Source: Deltaproteobacteria bacterium (GTDB lineage Bacteria; Desulfobacterota; Binatia; HRBIN30; JACQVA1). From it: DNA of 64,000 bases. Made by a program: the position numbers and the translations under genes. The notes under the pieces were generated by a model that worked only from the letters and a program-made list of their open reading frames with translations, searched no databases and was not told the DNA's origin. The stretch's first letter is position 1; each line of letters starts with the position of its first letter. The stretch covers positions 186,001 through 250,000 of the forward strand of contig JACOST010000009.1 in the NCBI GenBank assembly GCA_016178705.1, given 5' to 3'. This document shows, in pieces, positions 44,668 to 52,000 of this stretch.

Positions 44668-45423
44668 ATGCCAGACCCATCCGAGAAGACGCGAAAGGCC
44701 GTTCATAGGAGCCCGAGGTACCCTGGAATGCCTTTGCCTGAGGCCATTGAGAAGGCACGGCAGATATATGCAGTGGAGAAGCGCGTCGCGACTACGCCCG
44801 AAGTGATCGCTACACAGCTTGGGTACACTCCGGGAACCGGCCCTGCCAACCGTGTTATGTCTGCCCTAAAGCAGTATAGGTTACTAGAGGAAAGTTCGGG
44901 CAGATTCAAAATATCGGATCTGGCTTTCAACATTCTGCACCTTTCCGAAGAGGCACCTGAGAGGCTAGCCGCCATAAGGGAAGCGGCCAAAAGCCCTGAT
45001 ATAATACGGGAAATTCTCCAGGAGTTCCCTGATGGGCTACCTTCTGACGCAACGTTGGGTGATTTCTTACTGAAGCGTAACTTTAACCCTGGTAGTGTCT
45101 CCTTCCTAATAAAGGTAGTGGCTGAGACAATATCCCTTGCAAAGCTTCAAGCTGATAACTATGAAGGTGGGACGGAGAACATCGCGTCGATGCCGCAACA
45201 ACTGCCAGCAAATCGGACCTCGGAGCCTGCGAGCGTCACGGTCAACCGTGCGATACGGGAACGCATGGAAGCCGCAGGCGAGCGTGAGTTTGTCTATTGC
45301 CCATTTGGGCCGGATCGCGCGGGCCGTGTGTTGATCAAAGGTGATCCAACCCAAGCGGATATTGATGACCTGATCGCCTATCTGGAAATTGCGAAGCGAC
45401 GGCTACCACCTGAAACGATTTGA
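44668..45423 (+). CDS. Hypothetical winged-helix-like protein (transposon cargo)
   Basis: A 251-residue protein of unknown function. After a basic, disordered start (EKTRKAVHRSPRYPGMPLPEAIEKARQIY), residues 25-90 look like a DNA-binding or oligomerising helical domain (TPEVIATQLGYTPGTGPANRVMSALKQYRLLEESSGRFKISDLAFNIL). Then comes SPDIIREILQEFPDGLPSDATLGDFLLKRNFNPGSVSFLIKVVAETI. The C-terminal 45 residues hold a strand-rich stretch and DDLIAYLEIAKRRL. The ATG at 44668 has an excellent GAGGAGGAG site; the longer frame from 44533 lacks one. Base composition is lower in GC than the host genes, which points to transfer. Confidence 0.8.
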   Translation: MPDPSEKTRKAVHRSPRYPGMPLPEAIEKARQIYAVEKRVATTPEVIATQLGYTPGTGPANRVMSALKQYRLLEESSGRFKISDLAFNILHLSEEAPERLAAIREAAKSPDIIREILQEFPDGLPSDATLGDFLLKRNFNPGSVSFLIKVVAETISLAKLQADNYEGGTENIASMPQQLPANRTSEPASVTVNRAIRERMEAAGEREFVYCPFGPDRAGRVLIKGDPTQADIDDLIAYLEIAKRRLPPETI

Positions 45424-45435
45424 CAGGAGCGAGCA

Positions 45436-45732
45436 ATGGCCAAGCCGAAGAAAGAGGGAATCCATTGGGTACAGCGAGGACGTAAACTCGTCCGCATTGT
45501 CCCGCCGTTGATGGCGCGCACGCTGGTTGTGGATCAGGCGTCGACCATGGCTGTCTATTTGGGCAAGTACATCGGCCAAACTCTCACGATGAGAATCGGG
45601 AGCGGCTCCGGCGCACGCATCGTACACCTGGAGGCGGAGCAGGCGCGCGAACTAGCCTATTCGCTCCTCCTCGCTGCGGAGCGATTGAGTATGTACGAAG
45701 ACGGTTCGCCGGCAGAGCCCGGATTCGATTGA
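45436..45732 (+). CDS. Hypothetical protein (transposon cargo)
   Basis: A 98-residue protein I do not recognise. It starts MAKPKKEGIHWVQRGRKLVRIVPP, is basic at the N-terminus, has a central strand-rich part (LGKYIGQTLTMRIGSGSGARIVHLEAEQ) and ends in a helix (ARELAYSLLLAAERLSMYED). No cysteine pairs or membrane segments. It starts 12 bp after the preceding gene, with GGAGCGAG before the ATG, and stops 6 bp before the right inverted repeat. It is thus cotranscribed with the winged-helix-like gene as a two-gene cargo unit. Confidence 0.7.
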   Translation: MAKPKKEGIHWVQRGRKLVRIVPPLMARTLVVDQASTMAVYLGKYIGQTLTMRIGSGSGARIVHLEAEQARELAYSLLLAAERLSMYEDGSPAEPGFD

Positions 45733-45738
45733 GCCGAT

Positions 45739-45757
45739 TTCAAATTAGGACACTACC
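45739..45757 (-). repeat. Right terminal inverted repeat
   Basis: The reverse complement reads GGTAGTGTCCTAATTTGAA, identical over 19 bases to the left end at 42149-42167. The next inner base differs between the ends. Confidence 0.95.
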
Positions 45758-45765
45758 CATCCGAG
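45758..45765. repeat. Target-site duplication, right copy
   Basis: CATCCGAG, identical to 42141-42148, immediately outside the right inverted repeat. Confidence 0.93.
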
Positions 45766-45811
45766 AGGATCAGTGGCATTCGGGGCTTGAACAGTTTAGG
45801 CTTGGGAGCTG

Positions 45812-46594
45812 ATGCGTTCGCCACTGTGGGTGCTACCCGTACTGGTCCTGGCGACGGGATGTCACTCCCCTGAGGCTGTACCGAAGCAGCCGAAGGAGAT
45901 CGTCGACTTGTCGCCAGCCCTCAGCGAGGACAGCCCCTGTCGTCAGCTCGGCCACCGGACCTGTGACTTCCTCGGCGTCGCGCGGCAGACGTTCGCACCG
46001 GTGGTCCCCACCAATCCGAACTACGCCTTCGGCATGATGAGCTACAGCCTCCTGAGCCATGGCGGCGCTCATCTCGATGCTTCGGCTCGATTGCTGCGCG
46101 ACGGCATGCGGGCTGACCAGGTATCACTCGACCGCTTCTATGGACCGGCGCGCGTATGGGATCTGCGCTGGCACGATCGCAACACCCTGTTGCAGGTCAA
46201 CGACCTCGGTCAGCAACCGCCGGTTCTTCCCGGAGAGGTGCTGCTACTGCTCACGGGCTACACTCCGCCACCAGCCAACGAATGGCCGGTGTACAGCGCG
46301 CTGTCGCCGCAAGCGGCGAGCTGGCTCGTCGCTCGGGCGCCGCGCGCGGTCGGCACCGACATGCCGAGTCTGGGCAGCTTCGAACACTATGCGCAGCTCC
46401 TCGAACTGAGCCGGTCTCCGGACGAAGTGTGGGCCGAGACGCTGCCGTTTTTTCAGGCCGGCATTCCAGTCATCGAAGGCCTCATCAATCTCGAGCAGCT
46501 GGTCGACAAGCCCGCTGTGACGTTTGCTGGCTTTCCGCTCGCGGTCGCCGACCGCAGCGGCGCACCGATGCGTGCGGTTGCATTGGTATATTGA
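45812..46594 (+). CDS. Cyclase-family (kynurenine formamidase-like) lipoprotein
   Basis: A 260-residue protein with a lipoprotein signal peptide (LPVLVLATGC, Cys at residue 17). The mature part resembles cyclase/formamidase-type metal hydrolases: MMSYSLLSHGGAHLDAS corresponds to the metal motif HxGTHxDxPxH, but the final Pro and His are missing. Later come PGEVLLLLTGYTPPP, YSALSPQAASWLVAR and AGIPVIEGLINLEQLVDKPAVTFAGFPL, the usual C-terminal pattern (VEGLANLDQL in relatives). A lipid-anchored location is unusual for this family. Substrate unknown. It lies just right of the transposon. Confidence 0.75.
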   Translation: MRSPLWVLPVLVLATGCHSPEAVPKQPKEIVDLSPALSEDSPCRQLGHRTCDFLGVARQTFAPVVPTNPNYAFGMMSYSLLSHGGAHLDASARLLRDGMRADQVSLDRFYGPARVWDLRWHDRNTLLQVNDLGQQPPVLPGEVLLLLTGYTPPPANEWPVYSALSPQAASWLVARAPRAVGTDMPSLGSFEHYAQLLELSRSPDEVWAETLPFFQAGIPVIEGLINLEQLVDKPAVTFAGFPLAVADRSGAPMRAVALVY

Positions 46595-46623
46595 TTGACT
46601 CCCCAAAACCTTTTCCCTATTGT
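46595..46623 (+). promoter_or_regulatory. Candidate sigma-70 promoter of the ttuB-ttuA-trmI operon
   Basis: TTGACT at 46595-46600 and TATTGT at 46618-46623 are 17 bp apart. The inferred start near 46630 is only about nine bases before the ATG at 46639, and no ribosome binding site is visible, so the first gene may be translated from an almost leaderless message. Confidence 0.5.
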
Positions 46624-46638
46624 CCCGCCGTTCCCCTC

Positions 46639-46836
46639 ATGCGCATCACGTTGTTACCGCAGCACAAGCAGGTCGATCTGCCCGGACGGCATCGGGTTGC
46701 GGAAGTGCTGCGGCACCTCGGCATGCTGCCGGGCACCGCGATGGTCATCCGCGGCGATGAATTGGTGACCGAGCAAGACTTCCTTGAAGCCGACGACAAC
46801 GTCGAGATCCGCTCCGTGATTTCGGGCGGAGCGTAG
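46639..46836 (+). CDS. ttuB: MoaD/ThiS-like sulfur carrier, TtuB-type
   Basis: A 65-residue beta-grasp protein: MRITLLPQHKQVDLPGRHRVAEVLRHLGMLPGTAMVIRGDELVTEQDFLEADDNVEIRSVISGGA in outline, with the typical LP-x-AMVIRG-x-L and the terminal Gly-Gly. An extra Ala follows the Gly-Gly, so activation by an E1-like enzyme would first need trimming of one residue. Its place 15 bp before a TtuA-type tRNA sulfurtransferase indicates that it supplies thiocarboxylate sulfur for tRNA 2-thiolation. No ThiF-like activating enzyme is in the window. Symbol assigned by context. Confidence 0.8.
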   Translation: MRITLLPQHKQVDLPGRHRVAEVLRHLGMLPGTAMVIRGDELVTEQDFLEADDNVEIRSVISGGA

Positions 46837-46851
46837 CCGCGGAGGGCAGTC

Positions 46852-47778
46852 ATGAAGTGCACACGCTGCCGTGAACGCGCCGAGGTCCATCTGCGACAGC
46901 ACAATTCGGCGTTCTGTCGCGGCTGTTTCCAGTTTTTCTTTCATCGTCAAGTCGAGCGCGCGATTCAGCACGAGCACATGTTCACTCTCGATGATGAAGT
47001 GCTCGTCGCCGTGTCGGGCGGCAAGGACAGCTTGGCGTTGTGGGACGTGCTGATCGCGCTCGGTTACCGCACGGTGGGCGTACACCTCGCGCTCGGCATC
47101 GGTGAGTACTCCGCGACGTCGACTGAGAAGACGGAGCGATTTGCCCGCGCGCGCGGCTTGCGACTCATCAAACTCACACTAGCCGACGAAGGCCCGGGGC
47201 TGGCGATCGCGAACGTGGCGAACGCCACGAATCGCAAATCGTGCGCCGCGTGCGGCACCGTGAAGCGGCACTACTTCGATCAGTTGGCCAACGAACACGG
47301 CTTTCGCGTCGTCGCTACCGGGCACAATCTCGACGACGAAGCGGCGCGCCTGCTCGGCAACGTGTTGCACTGGCAGACCGAGCACCTCGCCAAGCAGCAT
47401 CCGGTGCTGGAACCCAATCACGAGAAATTTTCGCGCAAGGTCAAGCCGCTATTCCGTGTCAGCGAATACGAAACAGCCGTGTACGCGTTCTTTCGCGGCA
47501 TCGACTACGTGATTGACGAGTGTCCCAACAGCGTCGGCGCAACCCAGCTGATCTACAAGGATGTGCTCAACCGACTGGAAGCGGCAATGCCGGGCACCAA
47601 GCTGACCTTCGTGAAGGAATTTCTGCGCAGCGGCCGCCCAGCGTTCGTCACGGCCGAAGCGCTGCCGCCGCCGCAATCGTGCGAGGGCTGCGGCATGCCG
47701 TCATTCGGAACGCTGTGCTCGTTCTGTCGCCTCAGCGCCGAGGTCGAACGCAAACAAGGGCCGGCGCACGTGAACTAG
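46852..47778 (+). CDS. ttuA: TtuA/Ncs6-type tRNA 2-thiolation enzyme
   Basis: A 308-residue PP-loop protein of the TtcA/TtuA group. The N-terminal zinc site is CTRCRERAEVHLRQHNSAFCRGCF, the ATP pyrophosphatase motif VAVSGGKDSLALWDVL, the Fe-S site ligands in RKSCAACGTVKRHYF with further VVATGHNLDDEAARLLGNVL, and a C-terminal zinc site QSCEGCGMPSFGTLCSFC. The two zinc sites favour TtuA/Ncs6 over TtcA. TtuA makes 5-methyl-2-thiouridine at tRNA position 54. It lies between the sulfur carrier (15 bp) and trmI (4 bp). Action at U34, as in archaeal and eukaryotic Ncs6, is the alternative. Confidence 0.87.
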   Translation: MKCTRCRERAEVHLRQHNSAFCRGCFQFFFHRQVERAIQHEHMFTLDDEVLVAVSGGKDSLALWDVLIALGYRTVGVHLALGIGEYSATSTEKTERFARARGLRLIKLTLADEGPGLAIANVANATNRKSCAACGTVKRHYFDQLANEHGFRVVATGHNLDDEAARLLGNVLHWQTEHLAKQHPVLEPNHEKFSRKVKPLFRVSEYETAVYAFFRGIDYVIDECPNSVGATQLIYKDVLNRLEAAMPGTKLTFVKEFLRSGRPAFVTAEALPPPQSCEGCGMPSFGTLCSFCRLSAEVERKQGPAHVN

Positions 47779-47782
47779 GCCG

Positions 47783-48679
47783 ATGACGGATTCTCCACGG
47801 ACCGCTCGTCTGGTGGCCGGCGACAGCGTGTTGTTCATCGACCACAAAGAACGCGAATACCTGCGCACGCTGCGAGCGGGCGGCCGGGTCAACTTGCGCA
47901 GTGGATCGCTGCAAGCCGATCAGCTCATCGGGCAGGAAGAAGGCACGGTCGTTTACAACACGGCGCGTGAGCCGTTTCTGATGCTGCGGCCGACGTTCGC
48001 GCAACTTATTCCGAATCTGCCGCGCAAGGCGCAAGTGATCTACCCGAAGGACATCGGGCCGATCCTGCTGTGGGGCGACATGTATCCGGGCGCCACCGTC
48101 GTCGAGATCGGCGCCGGCCCCGGCGCATTGACGATGGCGCTGCTGCGCGCGGTGGGGCCGCACGGCCACGTCACCTCGTATGAGGCGCGCGCCGACTTCG
48201 TCGAGATGGCGCGCCACAACGTCGAGCAATTTCACGGACCAGCGGCCAATTGGACACTCAAGTTGGCCGACGCGGCGGCGGGCATCAGCGAACGGAACGT
48301 CGACCGCATGGTGCTCGACCTCGCCGAGCCGTGGCAGCTACTGCCGCAGATCAAAGCCGCGTTGCGCCCGGGCGGCCTGGTGATGGGGTACGTCCCCACT
48401 GCGTTGCAGATCAAAGAATGGGTCGACGGGTTGCGCGCGCACGGCTTCGGGGCGGTGCAAGTGATGGAGACGCTGCAGCGCTTCTGGCACGTGAAGGCCC
48501 GCAGCGTTCGGCCGGAACACCGCATGGTGGCGCACACCGGCTTTATCACCGTTGCCCGCCGCCTGGCCGCGGCGACCGCGGCGGCCCTTGCAGAGCAGCC
48601 GACGAACGTTTCTGCCGACGATGCGGATACCGAGGCGCCCGACGACGCCGACGACCCGACGGTCGACATTGACTCTTGA
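47783..48679 (+). CDS. trmI: tRNA (adenine-58-N1)-methyltransferase TrmI
   Basis: A 298-residue protein with the TrmI layout: an N-terminal beta domain (FIDHKEREYLRTLRAGGRVNLRSGSLQADQLIGQEEGTVV) and a class I methyltransferase core (YPKDIGPILLWGDMYPGATVVEIGAGPGALTMALLRAVG, SYEARADFVEMARHN, DRMVLDLAEPWQLLP). Residues past 265 are an acidic tail. It makes m1A58 in the T-loop. In Thermus this base is needed for efficient 2-thiolation of T54, so its fusion in one operon with ttuB and ttuA is functionally sensible. Confidence 0.92.
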   Translation: MTDSPRTARLVAGDSVLFIDHKEREYLRTLRAGGRVNLRSGSLQADQLIGQEEGTVVYNTAREPFLMLRPTFAQLIPNLPRKAQVIYPKDIGPILLWGDMYPGATVVEIGAGPGALTMALLRAVGPHGHVTSYEARADFVEMARHNVEQFHGPAANWTLKLADAAAGISERNVDRMVLDLAEPWQLLPQIKAALRPGGLVMGYVPTALQIKEWVDGLRAHGFGAVQVMETLQRFWHVKARSVRPEHRMVAHTGFITVARRLAAATAAALAEQPTNVSADDADTEAPDDADDPTVDIDS

Positions 48680-48726
48680 CCTTGGGCTGTAGTAGCGAGT
48701 CGTCTCGTCTGGTCGCGTTGTCGCTC

Positions 48727-49464
48727 ATGACCAAGGACGATTTACGACGCAAAGTCTGGATGCGGTTGAAGTTGGCGGAAGCGATTCGCTTCCCCGCCGT
48801 CGAAGGACGGGTGCCGAATTTTGCCGGAGCCGATCACGCTGCGCTGTTGCTCGGGGAGCTGACGCTCTGGAAGCGCGCGAAAGCGCTCAAGATCAGTAGC
48901 GACGCCCCGCAACGCAGCATCCGCCACCTCGCCATCGTGCAGGGCAAGATCGTCTACATTCCCGTCCCACATCTGCGCGGGGACAAGTGCTTCGTCGAGA
49001 TTGATCCCGAGCGACTCGGCGTCCGCGCCCTGCGGGCGTTGAGTATCAAGGGCGCCTTGCGATTCGGTCGCTTGGTGGCACCACATGAGATGCAGCCGGT
49101 GGATCTCATCGTCTGTGGCTCGATGGCGGTGAGTCGGCAAGGCGCGCGCCTGGGCAGCGGGGGCGGCTACTGCGATCTCGAGTACGCGCTGTTGCGCAAG
49201 GACGGCAAGGTCCGCGAGTACACGCCGATTCTGACGACGATCCATCCGCTGCAAATCGTCGAGGAGCGCATCCCCATGCGCGGGCATGACCTTCCCGTCG
49301 ACTTTCTGGTTACTCCTGAGCAGGTCATCGCGGCACCCAGCCTGCACCCGCGACCCCGCGGCATCATGTGGGATCTTTTGGCTGAAGAACGCATTCGAGC
49401 CATTCCCGCTCTGCAGCGTGGCCGTCGCGAAGTCCGCGGCGCCCCGACACCACGGCAGATCTAG
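48727..49464 (+). CDS. 5-formyltetrahydrofolate cyclo-ligase-family protein
   Basis: A 245-residue relative of 5-formyl-THF cyclo-ligase. The family motif RLGSGGGYCDLEYALL (compare GRGGGYYDRFL) is present, after IVCGSMAVSRQGA and before the C-terminal VDFLVTPEQVI. Residues 1-120 contain LRRKVWMRLKLAEAIRFP and KIVYIPVPHLRGDKCFVEIDPER. The two-residue change within the glycine motif (CDLE for YDRF) and the length, about 50 residues above the classical enzyme, fit the divergent archaeal-like branch. The ATG at 48727 is preferred; a TTG at 48676 is in frame. It may not catalyse the classical reaction. Confidence 0.78.
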   Translation: MTKDDLRRKVWMRLKLAEAIRFPAVEGRVPNFAGADHAALLLGELTLWKRAKALKISSDAPQRSIRHLAIVQGKIVYIPVPHLRGDKCFVEIDPERLGVRALRALSIKGALRFGRLVAPHEMQPVDLIVCGSMAVSRQGARLGSGGGYCDLEYALLRKDGKVREYTPILTTIHPLQIVEERIPMRGHDLPVDFLVTPEQVIAAPSLHPRPRGIMWDLLAEERIRAIPALQRGRREVRGAPTPRQI

Positions 49465-49480
49465 GAAGCGACTACGTCAG

Positions 49481-50863
49481 TCATAGCTGCCCTGGATGCG
49501 GAGCCGCGGGCCGCAGCGTAAACCAAAAGGTCGTGCCGTGCTCGGGGGCGGCCTCCAACCAGATGCGGCCGCCATGCTTCTCGATGATTTTGCGGACGAG
49601 AGTCAGGCCGATTCCCTCGCCGGACGCGCTGCCGTTGGCCAGGCGATGAAAGAGTCGAAAGACGGCCTCGTGTTTCGCCGCAGGAATTCCCGGTCCGGTA
49701 TCGCGCACGTAGCAGATGCACGTGCCAGACTCGCTCCGGGAACCGATCTCGATACGGCGCAAGGGTCGGTCGTCCATGTACTTGATCGCATTGTCGACCA
49801 GATTGCTGATCGCTTGACTGAGCCGCCCGGGATCGCCGACCACCACCGGCAGATGGCCGAGCGCGACTGTGATCGCCTTCTGGTCGAGCTGATAGTGAAA
49901 CGAATCGATTATCTTGCCCACCATCGGTCCCAGCGGCACCGCATCGGTGGGATGGGTGCGCGTCGCGATACGCGAGACGTTCAACAACGAACCGATCAGA
50001 CTATCCATGCGGGCCGCCGCCGCCGTGACAAACCGGATCGACTCCTCGATGTCCGCGAGGGTGGCGCGGCTCTCGGGACTCGCCGGTCGTTGCTGCTGTA
50101 GCTCATCGAGCCCGATCTGGATCTCACGGGTAAAGCCTTGCACGTTGATGAGCGGTGCGCGCAAATCGTGCGAGGCCACGTAGAGGAGATCCTCCATCTC
50201 CTGGTTTGCCACCGCGAGCCGCGCGCTCTGCTGCTCAAAGGCGGCGGCCAGATCGCCCTGGGCTGTCAGCGCCTGCTCCATCGCGTGGCGGGTGCGAAAC
50301 TCGCGCACCCGCAGGGCGCGTCCAGCCCGCAGACCGACGAGGGCAACCGCACTCGCGGTGAGGAGAAACGACACGTGAATCGCGAAGCGTCCTACATTCA
50401 GCATGTCCCCCTGGACCAAGGCGGCGATGAGGTACGTCATCACGATCGTCCCGCAGAGCAGTATGGCGTCGCGCACGCGCCACGGAATGCCCATGACGAG
50501 TGTGAGAGTGAGCAGGACGAATACAGCGAAGTATGGTGTGTCGTATCCTTCCAAGAGCACGAAGATACCCGCCATCATGAACGCGACCGCGATACCCAAT
50601 AGCGTAGCCAGCCACTCCGGACGGGTCCTTCCCACCGAGTGCCAGCGCAGCGTCCCGTAGATGGCGGCAGTGAGCGTCACGCAAGCGAGCCGCGTCGTGA
50701 TCAAGACACCAAGGTGTTGTCGATAGAACCAGTAGTCGGGGATCGCATAGAGCGGCGCGATCAATAGCGTCAGCATGCACGCGACCTCGGTTCGCCGACG
50801 AAGCAGTCGGCGGCTTTCCGCATTGAATGCCTCTTGGAGGCGCGCTTCGAGAGTCTCAGCCAT
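49481..50863 (-). CDS. Membrane sensor histidine kinase
   Basis: A 460-residue kinase with six hydrophobic segments in residues 28-185 (VACMLTLLIAPLYAIPDYWF, LATLLGIAVAFMMAGIFVLL, FAVFVLLTLTLVMGIP, ILLCGTIVMTYLIAAL), a coiled-coil to residue 225, and a complete kinase core: H-box LLYVASHDLRAPLINVQGF, N-box ISNLVDNAIKYMDD, G1 VRDTGPGIPAAKHEAVFRLF and G2 ASGEGIGLTLVRKIIEKHGG. It is convergent with the cyclo-ligase-like gene (16-bp gap). No response regulator is adjacent, so its partner is unknown. The sensed signal is not evident. Confidence 0.92.
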   Translation of the reverse strand: MAETLEARLQEAFNAESRRLLRRRTEVACMLTLLIAPLYAIPDYWFYRQHLGVLITTRLACVTLTAAIYGTLRWHSVGRTRPEWLATLLGIAVAFMMAGIFVLLEGYDTPYFAVFVLLTLTLVMGIPWRVRDAILLCGTIVMTYLIAALVQGDMLNVGRFAIHVSFLLTASAVALVGLRAGRALRVREFRTRHAMEQALTAQGDLAAAFEQQSARLAVANQEMEDLLYVASHDLRAPLINVQGFTREIQIGLDELQQQRPASPESRATLADIEESIRFVTAAAARMDSLIGSLLNVSRIATRTHPTDAVPLGPMVGKIIDSFHYQLDQKAITVALGHLPVVVGDPGRLSQAISNLVDNAIKYMDDRPLRRIEIGSRSESGTCICYVRDTGPGIPAAKHEAVFRLFHRLANGSASGEGIGLTLVRKIIEKHGGRIWLEAAPEHGTTFWFTLRPAAPHPGQL

Positions 50864-51017
50864 GTCCGGGGCTCACCACGCGGGTCTGCACCAGGTCTGT
50901 GGGCTGCAAGCCATATGCCGTGTTCCCCGCGGCTCATGGGTTCGCCGTTCGGTTCATCTACGGTTCGGCAAAGCAGCCCGAAATTGTAACGGGGTACAGA
51001 TTTGGACGCGCGTGCGG

Positions 51018-51029
51018 TTGCACGTGCAA
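51018..51029. promoter_or_regulatory. Perfect 12-bp palindrome before the DUF35 gene
   Basis: TTGCACGTGCAA, 25 bp upstream of the ATG at 51054, in the 190-bp gap between divergent kinase and DUF35 genes. It is a possible operator; nothing else in the gap is recognisable. Confidence 0.35.
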
Positions 51030-51053
51030 GCCGGGTTCGATAAACGCACCGCG

Positions 51054-51470
51054 ATGTCAGACTACAAGCGGCCACTGCCGCAGCCAGATCGCGAAACCAG
51101 CTTCTATTGGGAGGCGGCCCGGCGCCATGAACTCGCGATTCTGCGCTGCGATCGCTGTGGCTACTACATCCACTACCCGCGGGCCGAGTGCCCACGCTGC
51201 GGGGCGAGCAGTTTGCACCCGGGTCGCATGAGCGGTCAGGGAACTGTGCACTCTTTCACTGTCACCCACTACGTGTCCGCGCCCGGATTCGAGGACGCGA
51301 TTCCGTTCGTGGTCGCGCTGATTGAGCTTGCCGAACAACCAAACCTGCGAATCACGGCGAATTTGCGCGACTGCCCACCAGCGGCGGTGCGCATCGGAAT
51401 GCCAGTCGAAGCCGTATTTGACGATGTCACGCCAGAGATTACGCTGCCGCAGTTTCGACCGCGGCAGTAG
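51054..51470 (+). CDS. DUF35 OB-fold zinc-ribbon protein
   Basis: A 138-residue protein: N-terminal helices (SDYKRPLPQPDRETSFYWEAARRHELAILRCDRCGYYIHYPRAECPRCG) with four zinc cysteines as CDRC and CPRC, followed by an OB fold (GQGTVHSFTVTHYVSAPGFEDAIPFVVALIEL, GMPVEAVFDDV). DUF35 proteins normally bind a thiolase-type acyltransferase as an acyl-CoA binding subunit, and are common in F420-using and steroid-degrading bacteria. No thiolase is adjacent here, so the partner must be elsewhere. The start ATG at 51054 has no strong ribosome binding site. Confidence 0.87.
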   Translation: MSDYKRPLPQPDRETSFYWEAARRHELAILRCDRCGYYIHYPRAECPRCGASSLHPGRMSGQGTVHSFTVTHYVSAPGFEDAIPFVVALIELAEQPNLRITANLRDCPPAAVRIGMPVEAVFDDVTPEITLPQFRPRQ

Positions 51471-51549
51471 CGACTGCACCGCGATTGCGAGAGCGCGCGG
51501 GTTCTGATTAGAATCGCGTGATTTGATCCCGCGCGGTGAGGAGGCATTG

Positions 51550-51990
51550 ATGTCAACACAAGGAAATGGCGAGAAGAAGGAGCGATCCTGGCCCGCAGTA
51601 GTGGGCTGGGGCAGCTTGGCCCTGTTCAGCATCGGCTTCGTGTGGGTCATCAGTACCCAGCTCGGCGAGTCGTGGAGCAAACGCGAAGAGGAAGCCAAGA
51701 AGACCGTACGGGAGTACAAACCCGACAACACGCTCACGCTGGATGACATGACCAAGGTGCTTCTGACGCAAGGGACCGACGTCGACGTGTTTGTCGGTGA
51801 GTTCTCATGGGAGTCGAAGCAGAAGGACGGTCCGGAATACGAAGTGATCCTCACCTGGCGAGAAGGCAACCATCATCGCCAAGCGGTGTGGCGAATCGAT
51901 CTCAAGAACAAGGACGTCCGACCTCAGGGTGATGAAGCGGCCGCCATTCCCAAGCGTGCCGCCGAGAAGCGAGCGAAGGGAGGGGCCTGA
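51550..51990 (+). CDS. Hypothetical single-pass membrane protein
   Basis: A 146-residue protein with an N-terminal membrane helix (WPAVVGWGSLALFSIGFVWVI, residues 14-34) and a soluble, charged remainder (SWSKREEEAKKTVREYKPDNTLTLDDMTKVLLTQGTDVDVFVGEFSWESK, ending in a basic tail). I do not recognise the family. The ATG at 51550 follows GGTGAGGAGG, a strong site. The stretch VFVGEFSWESKQKDGPEYEVILTWREGNHHRQAVWRIDL looks like a beta meander. It is 79 bp after the DUF35 gene and converges with the DUF1232 gene. Confidence 0.7.
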   Translation: MSTQGNGEKKERSWPAVVGWGSLALFSIGFVWVISTQLGESWSKREEEAKKTVREYKPDNTLTLDDMTKVLLTQGTDVDVFVGEFSWESKQKDGPEYEVILTWREGNHHRQAVWRIDLKNKDVRPQGDEAAAIPKRAAEKRAKGGA

Positions 51991-52000
51991 GGCGCCGACA

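Larger units (their letters stand above)
42149..45757. mobile_element. Complete 3.6-kb IS1-family transposon with passenger genes
   Basis: A 3609-bp element bounded by 19-bp perfect inverted repeats (GGTAGTGTCCTAATTTGAA outward ends) and flanked by a perfect 8-bp direct repeat CATCCGAG. It contains an IS1-type DDE transposase with a coupled 98-residue gene, a Panacea-domain gene overlapping a 145-residue gene (left end, minus strand), a structured noncoding region, and two genes on the plus strand at the right end. The outermost genes reach the repeats: one stop codon lies inside the left repeat and the other 6 bp from the right one, so the cargo fills the element. It sits between the ETF gene and a lipoprotein gene and breaks no reading frame. 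The exact duplication and repeats suggest recent insertion. Confidence 0.93.

Noticed and set aside
45773-45789. TGGCATTCGGGGCTTG before the lipoprotein gene as a sigma-54 promoter
   Set aside because: The GG and GC elements are only eight bases apart instead of ten.
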